The position numbers were made by a program, and so were the translations under genes. A stretch of 64,000 nucleotides of DNA from Cyclospora cayetanensis (taxonomy: Eukaryota; Apicomplexa; Conoidasida; Eucoccidiorida; Eimeriidae): positions 1-64,000 of the forward strand of contig NW_020312546.1 of assembly GCF_002999335.1 (NCBI RefSeq), given 5' to 3'. Positions 63,911 through 64,000 of this stretch are shown here, one piece after another. A model generated the notes under the pieces. That model was not told where the DNA came from, did no database searches, and worked only from the letters and a program-made list of their open reading frames with translations. Every line of letters begins with the position of its first letter. Positions within the stretch are counted from its first letter, which is position 1.

Positions 63911-64000
63911 GCAGCGCATATAGTTTTCTTTAGAGTGAGACTCTTAAGAGTGCCTTCAAGTGCGAAGAAGGCAATTGGAGGTGTACCTGTATTGCTTGTA

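Noticed and set aside
1..64000. CRISPR array, rRNA, bacterial operon or plasmid features
   Set aside because: No regular spaced repeats, no rRNA-like sequence, and genes with spliceosomal introns show the window is eukaryotic.

Overview
This is nuclear DNA from a eukaryote that builds motile cilia or flagella. Two conserved ciliary genes can be read exon by exon: DNAAF11 (LRRC6/TILB, a dynein-arm assembly factor) on the minus strand at 3578-6060, and CFAP52 (FAP52/WDR16, a doublet-microtubule inner protein) on the plus strand at 7386-10133. They are divergent and share a 1.3-kb intergenic region. Clear introns are about 56-280 bases, GT-AG with one GC-AG, and the code is standard. A protist is likely. 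The taxon cannot be fixed from the sequence; an alveolate with flagellated stages would fit, but that is a guess.

Layout. 0-2.4 kb: a decayed minus-strand Ty3/gypsy retrotransposon with an LTR-like piece. 2.4-3.2 kb: a possible small Cys-rich gene. 3.6-10.1 kb: the ciliary pair. 10.6-15.1 kb: a nearly full-length but heavily broken plus-strand Ty3/gypsy element of the same family (gag, protease, RT, RNase H, integrase in that order). 16.1-18.5 kb: a second, more decayed minus-strand element. 18.5-43.5 kb: gene-poor DNA with short retroelement scraps (a possible non-LTR RT at 23-24 kb, integrase fragments at 36-39 kb). 43.7-54.6 kb: a cluster of unrecognised multi-exon genes, mostly minus strand, including one of about 1,200 residues. 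54.6-58.1 kb: retroelement debris with direct repeats. 59.0-62.3 kb: an unrecognised multi-exon plus-strand gene. 62.5-63.9 kb: another LTR-like copy.

The two ciliary genes act in one process: DNAAF11 helps preassemble axonemal dyneins in the cytoplasm, and CFAP52 stabilises the doublet those dyneins walk on. Nothing else in the window can be tied to them. Most of the rest is decayed retrotransposon. No rRNA, tRNA, CRISPR array or intact mobile element was found. Exon models come from reading frame, splice consensus and remembered family alignments; no search was run.
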